NCBI RefSeq assembly: GCF_001713475.1
Contig: NZ_CP016499.1
Coordinates: 4,465,501 to 4,529,500, forward strand
DNA from: Agrobacterium sp. RAC06
GTDB taxonomy: Bacteria; Pseudomonadota; Alphaproteobacteria; Rhizobiales; Rhizobiaceae
Reading direction: 5' to 3'
DNA: 64,000 nucleotides
Positions within the stretch are counted from its first letter, which is position 1, and every line of letters begins with the position of its first letter. The translations under genes were made by a program, and so were the position numbers. This document shows, piece after piece, positions 1-7,357 of the stretch. Below the pieces are notes generated by a model. That model saw only the letters and a list, made by a program, of their open reading frames with translations. It made no database searches and was not told where the DNA came from.

Positions 1-291
1 CGCATCCGCGTGCTCGAACCCGGCCTCGTCTTCTCAGGCCTGGGCAAGGAAGTGACCGTCGGTCGCTACCACTCGATCTTCGCCGATCCGGCAACGCTGC
101 CGCGCGATTTCATGATCACGGCAGAAAGCGAAGACGGCACGATCATGGGTATAGAGCACACCAAGGAACCGGTCGCCGCCGTCCAGTTCCACCCGGAATC
201 GATCATGACGCTCGGCGGCGATGCCGGCATGCGAATGATCGAGAATGTGGTGGCGCATCTGGCGAAACGGGCGAAGGTGCAAGCGGCTTGA
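1..291 (+). CDS. trpE(G): Anthranilate synthase, fused TrpE(G) type, C-terminal end only
   Basis: Only the last 96 codons are in the window, and the gene enters from the left edge. The fragment is the end of a class I glutamine amidotransferase domain. It shows the histidine of the YHS motif in [11 protein letters not shown] and the histidine-glutamate pair of the catalytic triad in [10 protein letters not shown]. The enzyme makes anthranilate from chorismate and glutamine for tryptophan synthesis. Rhizobia carry the synthase and amidotransferase as one polypeptide, and the ending (MIENVVAHL) fits that fused form as I remember it. The TrpE half is outside the window, so a stand-alone trpG cannot be excluded. 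A hairpin terminator follows 9 bases after the stop. Confidence 0.85.
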   Translation, partial: RIRVLEPGLVFSGLGKEVTVGRYHSIFADPATLPRDFMITAESEDGTIMGIEHTKEPVAAVQFHPESIMTLGGDAGMRMIENVVAHLAKRAKVQAA

Positions 292-300
292 GGGAATAAG

Positions 301-320
301 CGGGGCGCTTCGGCGCCCCG
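301..320 (+). terminator. Intrinsic terminator after trpE(G)
   Basis: A perfect 8-bp stem CGGGGCGC/GCGCCCCG closes a TTCG tetraloop and is followed by a weak T-containing tail (AATTGTTTCG). It begins 9 bases after the trpE(G) stop codon. Confidence 0.8.
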
Positions 321-461
321 AATTGTTTCGGCGATAGACGCAGATCCGTGTCCGGGGGGCTAACGGCTCTTCCGACGGAGCTGCCGTTAGGTTGCTGTTT
401 GACAGCATGTACACTCCGTAACACTATTCCTTGAAGCCAAGCCGCAAGGAGCAGTGATCTG

Positions 462-722
462 ATGACCAAGGTCGTTTTGACCACTGAAATCGACGCCGGT
501 CTCAATCAGGCGCTTCAAGAGATCGCGCGTTTCGACAAACGCTCGGCTTCCGACCTAGCAGATCAGGCTATCCGAAATCTTGTGGAGGAGCGCGTCGCGA
601 CGCGTGAACTGGTACGTCATGGACTTCGTCTCGTTGACGCAGGTGACGTCAAGGCCGTGGACAGTGCAGAGGTGCACCGCTGGCTGATGTCTGACGAGGA
701 CGATTTTCCGGCGGCGCGCTGA
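462..722 (+). CDS. ParD/CopG-like ribbon-helix-helix antitoxin
   Basis: An 86-residue protein. Its N-terminal strand (KVVLTTEIDAGLNQAL) followed by two helices is the layout of a ribbon-helix-helix DNA-binding domain. The acidic C-terminal tail (about residues 60-86, including DEDDF) is where such antitoxins usually grip the toxin. It lies 5 bases upstream of a RelE/ParE-like toxin gene, the usual antitoxin-first order, and probably represses the pair. The assignment rests on fold pattern and context. Confidence in the antitoxin role is moderate to good. Confidence 0.7.
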   Translation: MTKVVLTTEIDAGLNQALQEIARFDKRSASDLADQAIRNLVEERVATRELVRHGLRLVDAGDVKAVDSAEVHRWLMSDEDDFPAAR

Positions 723-727
723 AGTCC

Positions 728-1102
728 ATGCATCTCCGCTACCTTCCGACTGCCGAGCCTGGCCTTCGATGGATGCGCGACTACTACAAGCGTCATCCGC
801 AACTGGACATCGTGGCGGCGTCGGCAGCCTTGGCCACAGCGGAGCGGACGATCGTCAATCATCCCGAGAGCGCTCCACGCTTCGAGGATTTCGAGCGTGT
901 TCGAGAATACCACATCCGCGGGACGCACTTTGCATTGCTGTATGTGGTGACTGCTGGCCAGATATTGATCATCTATGTTCGCGACACCGTGGACAGAGAA
1001 GCGTGGATAGGCTTCGCAAGTTCCTTGCTGATCAAGCCACGCTGTTTTCCGAGAAGTGACTGTCTGGTTTTCGTTATCTTCGCGAACGCGCGGGCAACCT
1101 GA
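728..1102 (+). CDS. RelE/ParE-family toxin, possibly frameshifted at its end
   Basis: The first 80 or so residues fit the ParE/RelE fold: an N-terminal strand, two helices (GLRWMRDYYKRHP; AASAALATAERTI), a PRFEDFERVREYHI segment and a strand pair ending ILIIYVRDT. These toxins act on gyrase or on mRNA in the cytoplasm. The annotated frame runs to 124 residues, longer than the usual 90-105, and its last 40 residues look unrelated. In the -1 frame the same DNA reads RGQRSVDRLRKFLADQ and stops at 1057-1059, a more ParE-like ending. A one-base indel near 985-995 is therefore possible. The toxin may be intact with an unusual tail, or inactive. Confidence 0.6.
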   Translation: MHLRYLPTAEPGLRWMRDYYKRHPQLDIVAASAALATAERTIVNHPESAPRFEDFERVREYHIRGTHFALLYVVTAGQILIIYVRDTVDREAWIGFASSLLIKPRCFPRSDCLVFVIFANARAT

Positions 1103-1228
1103 GTACCGGCGTCTTCACCCGTCCTTCTCGAATAATGATAAAAACTCTCAAGATTTTTTCCTCCCCCTGAAAAATCCTGCTGACCCGATCGTTTTTCCGT
1201 TGGCAGCCTGCGTCTGAGCCGGTGGTCT

Positions 1229-1271
1229 CAACGCTCATGGTCCCGTCGTTTGACGGCTTCGGTGAGCGTTG
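1229..1271 (+). promoter_or_regulatory. Compound hairpin in the region upstream of the TonB receptor gene
   Basis: A perfect 9-bp inverted repeat (CAACGCTCA at 1229-1237, TGAGCGTTG at 1263-1271) encloses a second hairpin (CCGTC/GACGG with a 4-base loop, 1243-1256). It lies about 105 bases upstream of the receptor start codon, in a stretch with no convincing gene. It could be a leader structure, an operator, or a terminator for the toxin gene, although no T-run follows. I recognise no Fur, Irr or riboswitch consensus here. Confidence 0.4.
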
Positions 1272-1377
1272 AACCCGGTGAAGCGGCCGCATGCGCGCGC
1301 AGCCTCGGTTCGAGGGACTGCGCTTTGCGGCAAGGCTTAGACGCTGCTGATCGTGTATTGGTAACAGGGGACTTTTT

Positions 1378-3639
1378 ATGCACATGTCGAGGGGAACTCA
1401 CACGCGAAGCCTGAAGGCGAGCAGGCGGAGCATTGTTGCAGGCGTTTCGCTTCTGGCGATCTCGGTCGTTTCGGCGCATGGCCAGGATGCGACCAGCGAA
1501 GACGGCGCTAACGAGAACGGTGATACGAGGCTTGCGCCGATCGTGGTGACGACGACGGCCGAAGGCCAGCCGCCGGCCTCGGGAACGGTCGGTCAGCCGC
1601 CGGAAGCCTATGCCGGCAACCAGGTGGCCAAGGGTGCGCGCCTCGGTTCGCTCGGCAATCGTTCAATCATGGAAACGCCGTTCAGCATCACGGCCTATAC
1701 GGCAAAGCTGATCCGCGACCAGCAGGCGCGCACGGTCGCCGACATCACGCTCAACGACCCCTCCGTGCGCTCGGATGCGCCTGCGTTCAGCGAACGCGAT
1801 TCCTTCTTCATCCGTGGCTTCTCGGTGGTCAATCTGGACGTGCTCTATGACGGGCTGCCCTATATCGCCAATCCGCGTCGAAGCTACCTTGAAGGCATCG
1901 AGCGGGTCGAGGTTCTCAAGGGACCGACCGCCTTCGTCAATGGCGGTATCGGCCGTGTCGGCGGTACCGTCAATCTCATCCCCAAGCGCGCCGGCGACGA
2001 GCCGCTGACCCGCCTGACAACCACCTATATCAGCGACGGCCAGTTCTGGAACCATCTCGACGTCGGTCGCCGCTACGGCACGGCCGGCGAATGGGGCATT
2101 CGCGCCAATGGCTCCTACCGCTTCGGCGATACCGCCATGGACAGCAACGAGATCAAGGTCGGCGTTGCCTCGCTCGGTCTCGACTACGAGGGTGAAGACG
2201 TGCGCGCCTCGCTCGATCTCAGTCATTCTGACCAGCAGATCGATGCACCGACATCGCTTTTCAATGCGGCAGCCTCCGGCATTGCGATCCCGGATGCTCC
2301 CGATGGCCGCATCAACACGGCAAGCCCGTTTGAGTATCACGACAGCACCCACAGCATGGCGGCTGCCCGTGTCGAATATGATTTGCTGGACAATACGACG
2401 CTTTATGCTGCCGTGGGCGCCAGCCGCTATCGCGAGGACTTCCTGACCTCGTCCTATACGATCAACAATGCGAACGGCAATGCGACCTCTGAGCTTGCGA
2501 TCCAGCCGCAGCAGATCGACGGCTATTCCGGGGAAATCGGCATCCGTTCAGAGTTCGAGACAGGCCCGGTCAACCACAAGGTCAATCTCTCGGTGCAGAC
2601 GAGCCTCAACGAGAACTACCGTGGCGGCTTTGCACCCGGTGCACTCGGGCTGCCCGGGTCCTATTCGATGAACATCTACAATCCGAGCTATCTGCCCGCT
2701 AGCGCCGTGAGCAATCTCAATCTGCCGACATCGGACAACCTGCCGCTGTTTGCCGACCTCTTGTCCACCAGCGTCGCGTTTTCGGACACGCTGGGTTTCT
2801 TCGACGAACGTCTCGAGGTCACGCTCGGTGGCCGCTACCAGGAAATGCGCCAGAGGGGCTTCAACACCCGGCCCGATCGCGGGACGGTTGGCGTGCAGAA
2901 CTACTACTATGACGAAGCGCGGTTCAGCCCGGCCGTCGCCGCCAATCTGCGCCTGATGGACGGCCTCTCGCTCTATGCCAACTATGTCGAGGCGCTGACG
3001 GAAGGGGCGATTGCCCCGGCCGCCGCTGCCAATGCCAACGAGGTGTTCCAGCCCTTCGTCAACGAGCAGAAGGAAATCGGCTTCAAATACGATCTCGGCA
3101 GTGTTGCGTTTACCGCCGCCCTGTTTGAGATCCGTCAGGCCAGCGGCTATACCACGGCAGCCACGAACATCTATTCGGTTGACGGGCTGCAGGTAAACCG
3201 TGGTGTCGAACTGTCAGCCTTCGGTGAGCCGATCGACGGCTTGCGGCTCCTGGGCGGTGTCACCTTCCTCGATGCTGAGTTGGCAAGAACCCGGAATGGC
3301 GCCTTCGACGGCAAGGACGCGCCGGGGGTACCGAAGACGATGGTCAGCCTTTACGGCGAGTATGACCTGCCATCGATCGAGAACCTGACGCTCACCGGTC
3401 GGCTCGTCTACAGTGGCAGTACCTTCTACGACCAGGCCAACACGCAGAAGGTCGATGGCTGGACCCGCGTCGATCTCGGTGCGCGCTACAAGTTCGAACG
3501 CGAGAACGGCAAGCCGATCGAAATCCGGGCGAATGTCGAGAACGTCTTCAACGAGAACTACTGGGCATCGTCCGCGCGTGGTTTCCTCGCGGCCGGCGCA
3601 CCCCGGACATTCATGCTCTCCGCCTCCTTTGATTTCTAG
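1378..3639 (+). CDS. TonB-dependent outer-membrane siderophore receptor
   Basis: A 753-residue receptor that would import a ferric siderophore across the outer membrane using the TonB-ExbBD system. It has an N-terminal signal peptide (about residues 1-35, hydrophobic stretch IVAGVSLLAISVVSAHG), then a TonB-box-like APIVVTTT, then the plug domain (FFIRGFSVVNLDVLYDGLP; IERVEVLKGPTAF; GGTVNLIPK). A long beta-barrel follows and ends in the typical C-terminal aromatic F. Plug motifs and length match the FhuA/FoxA/FcuA-type siderophore receptor subfamily. The substrate cannot be told from sequence. No regulator or ABC importer is adjacent, so iron control would have to act in trans. A second ATG lies two codons downstream. 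Confidence 0.92.
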   Translation: MHMSRGTHTRSLKASRRSIVAGVSLLAISVVSAHGQDATSEDGANENGDTRLAPIVVTTTAEGQPPASGTVGQPPEAYAGNQVAKGARLGSLGNRSIMETPFSITAYTAKLIRDQQARTVADITLNDPSVRSDAPAFSERDSFFIRGFSVVNLDVLYDGLPYIANPRRSYLEGIERVEVLKGPTAFVNGGIGRVGGTVNLIPKRAGDEPLTRLTTTYISDGQFWNHLDVGRRYGTAGEWGIRANGSYRFGDTAMDSNEIKVGVASLGLDYEGEDVRASLDLSHSDQQIDAPTSLFNAAASGIAIPDAPDGRINTASPFEYHDSTHSMAAARVEYDLLDNTTLYAAVGASRYREDFLTSSYTINNANGNATSELAIQPQQIDGYSGEIGIRSEFETGPVNHKVNLSVQTSLNENYRGGFAPGALGLPGSYSMNIYNPSYLPASAVSNLNLPTSDNLPLFADLLSTSVAFSDTLGFFDERLEVTLGGRYQEMRQRGFNTRPDRGTVGVQNYYYDEARFSPAVAANLRLMDGLSLYANYVEALTEGAIAPAAAANANEVFQPFVNEQKEIGFKYDLGSVAFTAALFEIRQASGYTTAATNIYSVDGLQVNRGVELSAFGEPIDGLRLLGGVTFLDAELARTRNGAFDGKDAPGVPKTMVSLYGEYDLPSIENLTLTGRLVYSGSTFYDQANTQKVDGWTRVDLGARYKFERENGKPIEIRANVENVFNENYWASSARGFLAAGAPRTFMLSASFDF

Positions 3640-3667
3640 GCGTTGATAACATCCTGACGAAGGAATT

Positions 3668-3691
3668 GGCCGCGCCGTTCACGGTGCGGCC
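3668..3691 (+). terminator. Hairpin terminator after the TonB receptor gene
   Basis: A 10-bp stem GGCCGCGCCG/CGGTGCGGCC with one G-T pair and a TTCA loop, 28 bases after the receptor stop. The T-rich tail (TTCCGGTTGTG) is weak. Confidence 0.65.
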
Positions 3692-3766
3692 TTCCGGTTG
3701 TGTGCAGAGAGCATCTCCTGCCTTGACCTTTCCTCAACCCTTCGGCATTACGCTCACACTTCAACG

Positions 3767-3800
3767 AACCGCCCGCTTTGCCGGGCGGTTTTGTCGTTTC
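3767..3800 (+). terminator. Second, stronger intrinsic terminator
   Basis: Stem AACCGCCCG/CGGGCGGTT with a 6-base loop is followed by TTTGTCGTTT. It precedes the cation transporter gene and helps set that gene's start downstream of it, at 3845 rather than further upstream. Confidence 0.75.
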
Positions 3801-3844
3801 TGGAATTGCGTCTGCAATTCACTCGCATCTGCAGGGAAAAGGCC

Positions 3845-4753
3845 ATGGTGGCTGACAACAACACGTTCGTTCGGCGGCTCGCCCTCTTTGGCATTCCGCT
3901 CGCCTTCGGGGTCATGGGGCTGAAGCTTTGCGCCTGGTGGGTGACGGGTTCGGTCGCGCTGCTGTCCGATGCGCTGGAATCGACCGTCAACGTGATTGCC
4001 GCCTTCCTTGCCTATTTCGTCATCCGCTATGCGCAGAAGCCAGCGGATGACGATCATCCCTATGGCCATCACAAGGCGGAATATCTTTCGGCCGTTCTCG
4101 AGGGCGTGCTGATCGTGGTGGCGGCACTGCTCATCATCCGCGAGGCGATCCCGGCCCTTCAGAACCCGACCTTGCCCGACGCACCCTTCCTCGGGCTCGC
4201 GATCAACGGCCTTGCCGCCGTCATCAACGCGGCCTGGGCAACGCTTCTGATCCGCGTTGGCAGAAGCCACCGTTCGCCAGCGCTTTCGGCCGATGGTCAG
4301 CACATCATGTCGGACGTTGTCACCTCCGTCGGGGTCATCATCGGTCTCCTGCTGGTGCTGGCGACCGGCTATGCGATCCTTGATCCGGTGCTCGCGATCC
4401 TTGTTGCGCTCAACATCATCTGGCAGGGCTGGAAGGTGATCGCACAGTCCGTCGCCGGGCTGATGGATGTCGCCGTCTCTACGGAGGAAGCCGAGGCGAT
4501 CCGGCAGGCGATCAAGGAGAATTCGGAAGGGTCGCTGGGCGTCCATTACCTGCGCTCGCGCCGGGCAGGGGCTGCAACCTTCGTCGCCTTCGATCTGGTC
4601 GTGCCCTCGAAGATGAGCGTGCGCGATGCCCATGTGATCTGTGACCGGCTGGAAATGGCCGTGCACAAGGCTGTGCCCGGCACGCGCGTTACCATTCACG
4701 TTGAACCCGAAAACGAGATGGCGCATGGCGCCGGCATCGAACTCGGGCGCTAA
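3845..4753 (+). CDS. Cation diffusion facilitator (CDF) metal efflux transporter
   Basis: A 302-residue inner-membrane protein of the CDF family, which exports divalent metals (zinc, iron, manganese, cobalt) in exchange for protons. The N-terminal half holds about six membrane segments. The metal-site signatures are visible: ALLSDALEST in the second segment (the Asp is a likely ligand), HPYGHHKAEYLSA after the third, and SADGQHIMSDVVTS in the fifth. The C-terminal 90 residues form the cytoplasmic metal-sensing domain (HYLRSRRAGAATFVAFDLVV, ending VTIHVEPE). I chose ATG 3845 because the longer frame from 3698 would run through a terminator. queF follows after 18 bases and may be cotranscribed. 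Metal specificity is not evident. Confidence 0.9.
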   Translation: MVADNNTFVRRLALFGIPLAFGVMGLKLCAWWVTGSVALLSDALESTVNVIAAFLAYFVIRYAQKPADDDHPYGHHKAEYLSAVLEGVLIVVAALLIIREAIPALQNPTLPDAPFLGLAINGLAAVINAAWATLLIRVGRSHRSPALSADGQHIMSDVVTSVGVIIGLLLVLATGYAILDPVLAILVALNIIWQGWKVIAQSVAGLMDVAVSTEEAEAIRQAIKENSEGSLGVHYLRSRRAGAATFVAFDLVVPSKMSVRDAHVICDRLEMAVHKAVPGTRVTIHVEPENEMAHGAGIELGR

Positions 4754-4771
4754 AATTCAAAGGATCCTATC

Positions 4772-5236
4772 ATGAGCAAGACCGATACTTCAGGGCTGAC
4801 CCAGCTCGGCCAGAGCGTCGATGCGCCGACCAGCCCCGAGACTGCCGTTCTCGAGCGCGTGCCGAACGGCAATGCCGGCACTGACTATGTCGTGCGCTTC
4901 ACAGCACCCGAATTCACCTCGCTCTGCCCGATGACCGGCCAGCCGGATTTCGCCCATATCGTCATCGACTACATTCCCGGCGACTGGCTGGTGGAATCGA
5001 AGTCGCTGAAGCTCTTCCTCTTCGCCTTCCGCAATCACGGTGCCTTCCACGAGGATTGCTCGGTTTATATCGCCAAGCGCATCGTCGAACTTCTGGATCC
5101 CAAGTGGCTCCGCATCGGTGCCTACTGGTATCCGCGCGGCGGCATCCCGATCGATGTCTTCTGGCAGACCGGCGAGCCGCCAAAAGGCGTCTGGCTCCCC
5201 GAACAGGGCGTCGCCACCTATCGCGGACGCGGTTGA
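4772..5236 (+). CDS. queF: NADPH-dependent preQ0 reductase (7-cyano-7-deazaguanine reductase)
   Basis: A 154-residue QueF of the short, unimodular type. It reduces the nitrile of preQ0 to the amine of preQ1, the last step before the base is inserted into tRNA for queuosine. The catalytic cysteine is in [14 protein letters not shown]. The signature [20 protein letters not shown] with its following acidic residues forms the substrate and NADPH site, and [13 protein letters not shown] is the conserved C-terminal block. Length matches the short family. It sits 18 bases after the CDF transporter gene. No other queuosine genes are in the window. Confidence 0.96.
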   Translation: MSKTDTSGLTQLGQSVDAPTSPETAVLERVPNGNAGTDYVVRFTAPEFTSLCPMTGQPDFAHIVIDYIPGDWLVESKSLKLFLFAFRNHGAFHEDCSVYIAKRIVELLDPKWLRIGAYWYPRGGIPIDVFWQTGEPPKGVWLPEQGVATYRGRG

Positions 5237-5312
5237 TCTCAAACGCTTCGGATGACTTCCCGCGCCCGAAGCGCTAGCCTCCGGCCCGTTGCATCCGGAT
5301 CGGAGGCCCTAC

Positions 5313-5663
5313 ATGCCAAAGTTTCTTGCCGTCTATACGATGAAGCACGAGGACTTCGCGCGTTTTCGCAACCTGCCCAAGGCCGAGCAGGATGCGATCG
5401 ATGCCGAGGGGATTCCGAAGTGGATGGCCTGGGAGGAACGCAACGCTGCCGCCATCGTCAATCGAGGCGGCATGGTTGGCAAGACCACGCGCGTCACCAA
5501 GGATGGCATTGCCCCGGCGACAAATGGGATCTGCGGCTATCTGATTGTCGAAGCGGAAACGGCAGAGGCGGCAGCCCGGCTTTTCGAAGACCATCCGCAT
5601 CTCACCGTCTTTCCCGGTGATGGCGTTGATATCATGCCCTTCGTCACCGATCCGCCGGAATGA
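5313..5663 (+). CDS. YciI-like (YCII-related) small protein
   Basis: A 116-residue cytoplasmic protein with a ferredoxin-like alpha-beta layout typical of YCII-related proteins. It begins MPKFLAVYTM and has a central EERNAAAIVNRGGMVGKT and a later YLIVEAETAEAAARLFEDHPHL segment. This last is the hallmark 'helix over the repeat' that ends in the conserved H of the family. Biochemical role is unknown. ATG 5313 is chosen because a GGAGG ribosome site lies 7-11 bases upstream; a TTG at 5289 is less likely. It is followed by a hairpin terminator, so it forms its own unit or ends the CDF-queF unit. Confidence 0.65.
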   Translation: MPKFLAVYTMKHEDFARFRNLPKAEQDAIDAEGIPKWMAWEERNAAAIVNRGGMVGKTTRVTKDGIAPATNGICGYLIVEAETAEAAARLFEDHPHLTVFPGDGVDIMPFVTDPPE

Positions 5664-5705
5664 GGCCAGCCTCTGCGGTAGTCCTGTCAGCACACATACC
5701 TAAAC

Positions 5706-5727
5706 ACGGCGGCCAAGGTGCCGCCGT
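5706..5727 (+). terminator. Hairpin terminator after the YciI-like gene
   Basis: A perfect 8-bp stem ACGGCGGC/GCCGCCGT with a 6-base loop, 42 bases after the stop. No clear T-run follows. Confidence 0.6.
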
Positions 5728-6595
5728 TCGCATCTGCGCCTCTTGGAATGGGTCGGGATCAGCCGAAGACGATCAGAGCGTCGCTGGCGACCGTCACCAG
5801 ACCAAGCCTGCTGTGTCCCTCTTGCTCGGTTGAGCCAGAGCGTCCGGATATTCGGTCCCGCCGATCGGCAGTTGGCGATGATGGACGACGTTCGCGCAAG
5901 TGGTTTGCCGCTGTCCAAGGGAAACACAGCGCAAATCTACGTCGGATAGCGGAGGTCACATCCCAAATCTCAATGATCGCAACCCACTTCTCGTTGTCAC
6001 TGAGACTGGGCGCCACCGCCCTGTCAGAGCCCCCTCCGGCCTGAAGTAAAATGTCACAAATACTTGAAACCGATCGTCTACGGTCGCGGCTGGGGGCTCT
6101 GGGTGCCGAAATGCCGGACCTGTGCCACGCCAAATTTGGGGATGTTTGCCGAAGGAATGGTGGCTCTTGCAACCATTGGTATTCAAGCATCTGATTCGAA
6201 AACCGTTTTTGACCGTCCGCCAGTGTCATTAATCATCACTAATTTTGTGTTAATAAAGTATTGATCGAAGCAACGAGGGTGTGGTTCTATCTCGTTGGGT
6301 TGGTTGTCTCCTAGGCTTTAGTATTGCGCTACATATATAAATATAATTCGATATCTATCGTGGCGTTTGTAACGGCTTTGGGGGCACTCGGCGCTGCTTC
6401 TATATCGAGAGATATGTCGTTTAATTGTTTCCGTTGATAAACGGCGACTTTGTGTGAATCAAAATATACATCGTGATTCTCCAGAATAGTCTGGAGGGTG
6501 GTAAGCTCTGTTGTCTTGTACGGCCTAATCTCTGTCTGAGGTGGTTGAGTACGGATTGAAATCGGGGCGATAGATTAAAACAGAGGAGAGAGACT
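5728..6595 (+). other. 868-base non-coding stretch, A+T-rich toward its right end
   Basis: No frame here has a recognisable protein. From about 6200 to 6590 the base composition becomes clearly A+T-rich compared with the surroundings (for example ACATATATAAATATAATTCG near 6331). This stretch lies directly upstream of the first amyloid-repeat gene, which has a good ribosome site (AGAGGAGAGAG) just before its ATG. It is the likely control region of the amyloid island, comparable in position to the long A+T-rich region controlling curli genes. I cannot assign individual operators. Confidence 0.5.
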
Positions 6596-7273
6596 ATGAA
6601 AACTATTCTCGCAGCTTCGGTCATTGCATTGATGGCCACTTCCGCAATGGCGCGTGGCGGCGGTGGCTACACTCCGCCGCCGCCGCCGCCGGCGCCTGAG
6701 ATCAACATGAATCAGGTGTTCCAGGGTATCCAGGCCGCGCTGAACAAGATCGAAGGTGGCGAAGACGTCAGCGACGTCACTCAGACGGCTCTGAATGCTG
6801 CCAACCTGATCAACCTTCCTGATGAAGAGCTCGATGTTGTCACGCAGACAGCAGCTGGCGCACAGCTGGCGGCCAACTATGTGAACTTCTCCGAAGACCT
6901 GTCGGATGTCACGCAGTCGGCGACGAACGTCCTGAACTCGCTGACCGTCGATTCCGTGACGGGCTCGATCACACAGACGACGACCGCCGGCCAGGCCGCG
7001 TTGAATGCGGTTGAGGGTGTCGGTTCCTATGGCTGGAAGCATGGGAAGGGCGGTTACGGCAGCGATGACATCTATGATGTCACGCAGACGGCCCTGAATG
7101 CCGCAAACCTGGTTTCGCTCGGCAGCGTCAGTGACGATCTGAACATCGTTCAGACCTTCACCACCGGCCAGCTCGCTGCGAACTATGTCGGTGCGCTCGA
7201 CAACGTATCGAAGATCACTCAGAGCGCGACGAACGTCGCCAACTCGATCGGTGCAATCGCCGCGGGTGAGTGA
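6596..7273 (+). CDS. Secreted curlin-like repeat protein (putative amyloid subunit 1)
   Basis: A 225-residue protein with a signal peptide (residues 1-19, cut after AMA), a glycine/proline linker (RGGGGYTPPPPPP) and then about seven imperfect repeats of roughly 20 residues. The repeats are built on D-V-T-Q-T/S-A-x-N-A-A-N. The set DVTQTALNAANL / VTQTAAGAQLAANYV / DVTQSATNVLNSL at residues 60-116 recurs at 161-217 as DVTQTALNAANL / IVQTFTTGQLAANYV / ITQSATNVANSI, so the protein is an internal duplication. Gln-x(n)-Asn repeats of this kind form curlin-type beta-solenoid amyloid. Residues 145-157 are a Gly/Tyr/Lys-rich insert. It is followed by a strong terminator and shares the island with a CsgG-like secretion protein. 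Exact homologues are not known to me. Confidence 0.7.
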   Translation: MKTILAASVIALMATSAMARGGGGYTPPPPPPAPEINMNQVFQGIQAALNKIEGGEDVSDVTQTALNAANLINLPDEELDVVTQTAAGAQLAANYVNFSEDLSDVTQSATNVLNSLTVDSVTGSITQTTTAGQAALNAVEGVGSYGWKHGKGGYGSDDIYDVTQTALNAANLVSLGSVSDDLNIVQTFTTGQLAANYVGALDNVSKITQSATNVANSIGAIAAGE

Positions 7274-7284
7274 CTTGTTTGGAT

Positions 7285-7318
7285 GGGGGCGAGTGTCAAC
7301 TCGCCCCCGTTTCTTTCC
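7285..7318 (+). terminator. Strong intrinsic terminator after amyloid subunit 1
   Basis: A perfect 10-bp stem GGGGGCGAGT/ACTCGCCCCC with a GTCA loop, followed by GTTTCTTTCC. It separates the first repeat gene from the second, 40 bases further on. This may give more of the first product than of the genes behind it, as is seen in other amyloid operons. Confidence 0.85.
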
Positions 7319-7357
7319 AACAGTTGTCTGAGGGGGTCCGGTTCATGATGAGCCGGG

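Noticed and set aside
3698..3844. N-terminal extension of the CDF transporter
   Set aside because: It would be translated through a strong intrinsic terminator at 3767-3800; ATG 3845 fits the family.
5718..6229. Open frames of 60 to 160 codons in the non-coding stretch before the amyloid genes
   Set aside because: No ribosome sites, no domains, and several mutually overlapping frames; treated as non-coding.
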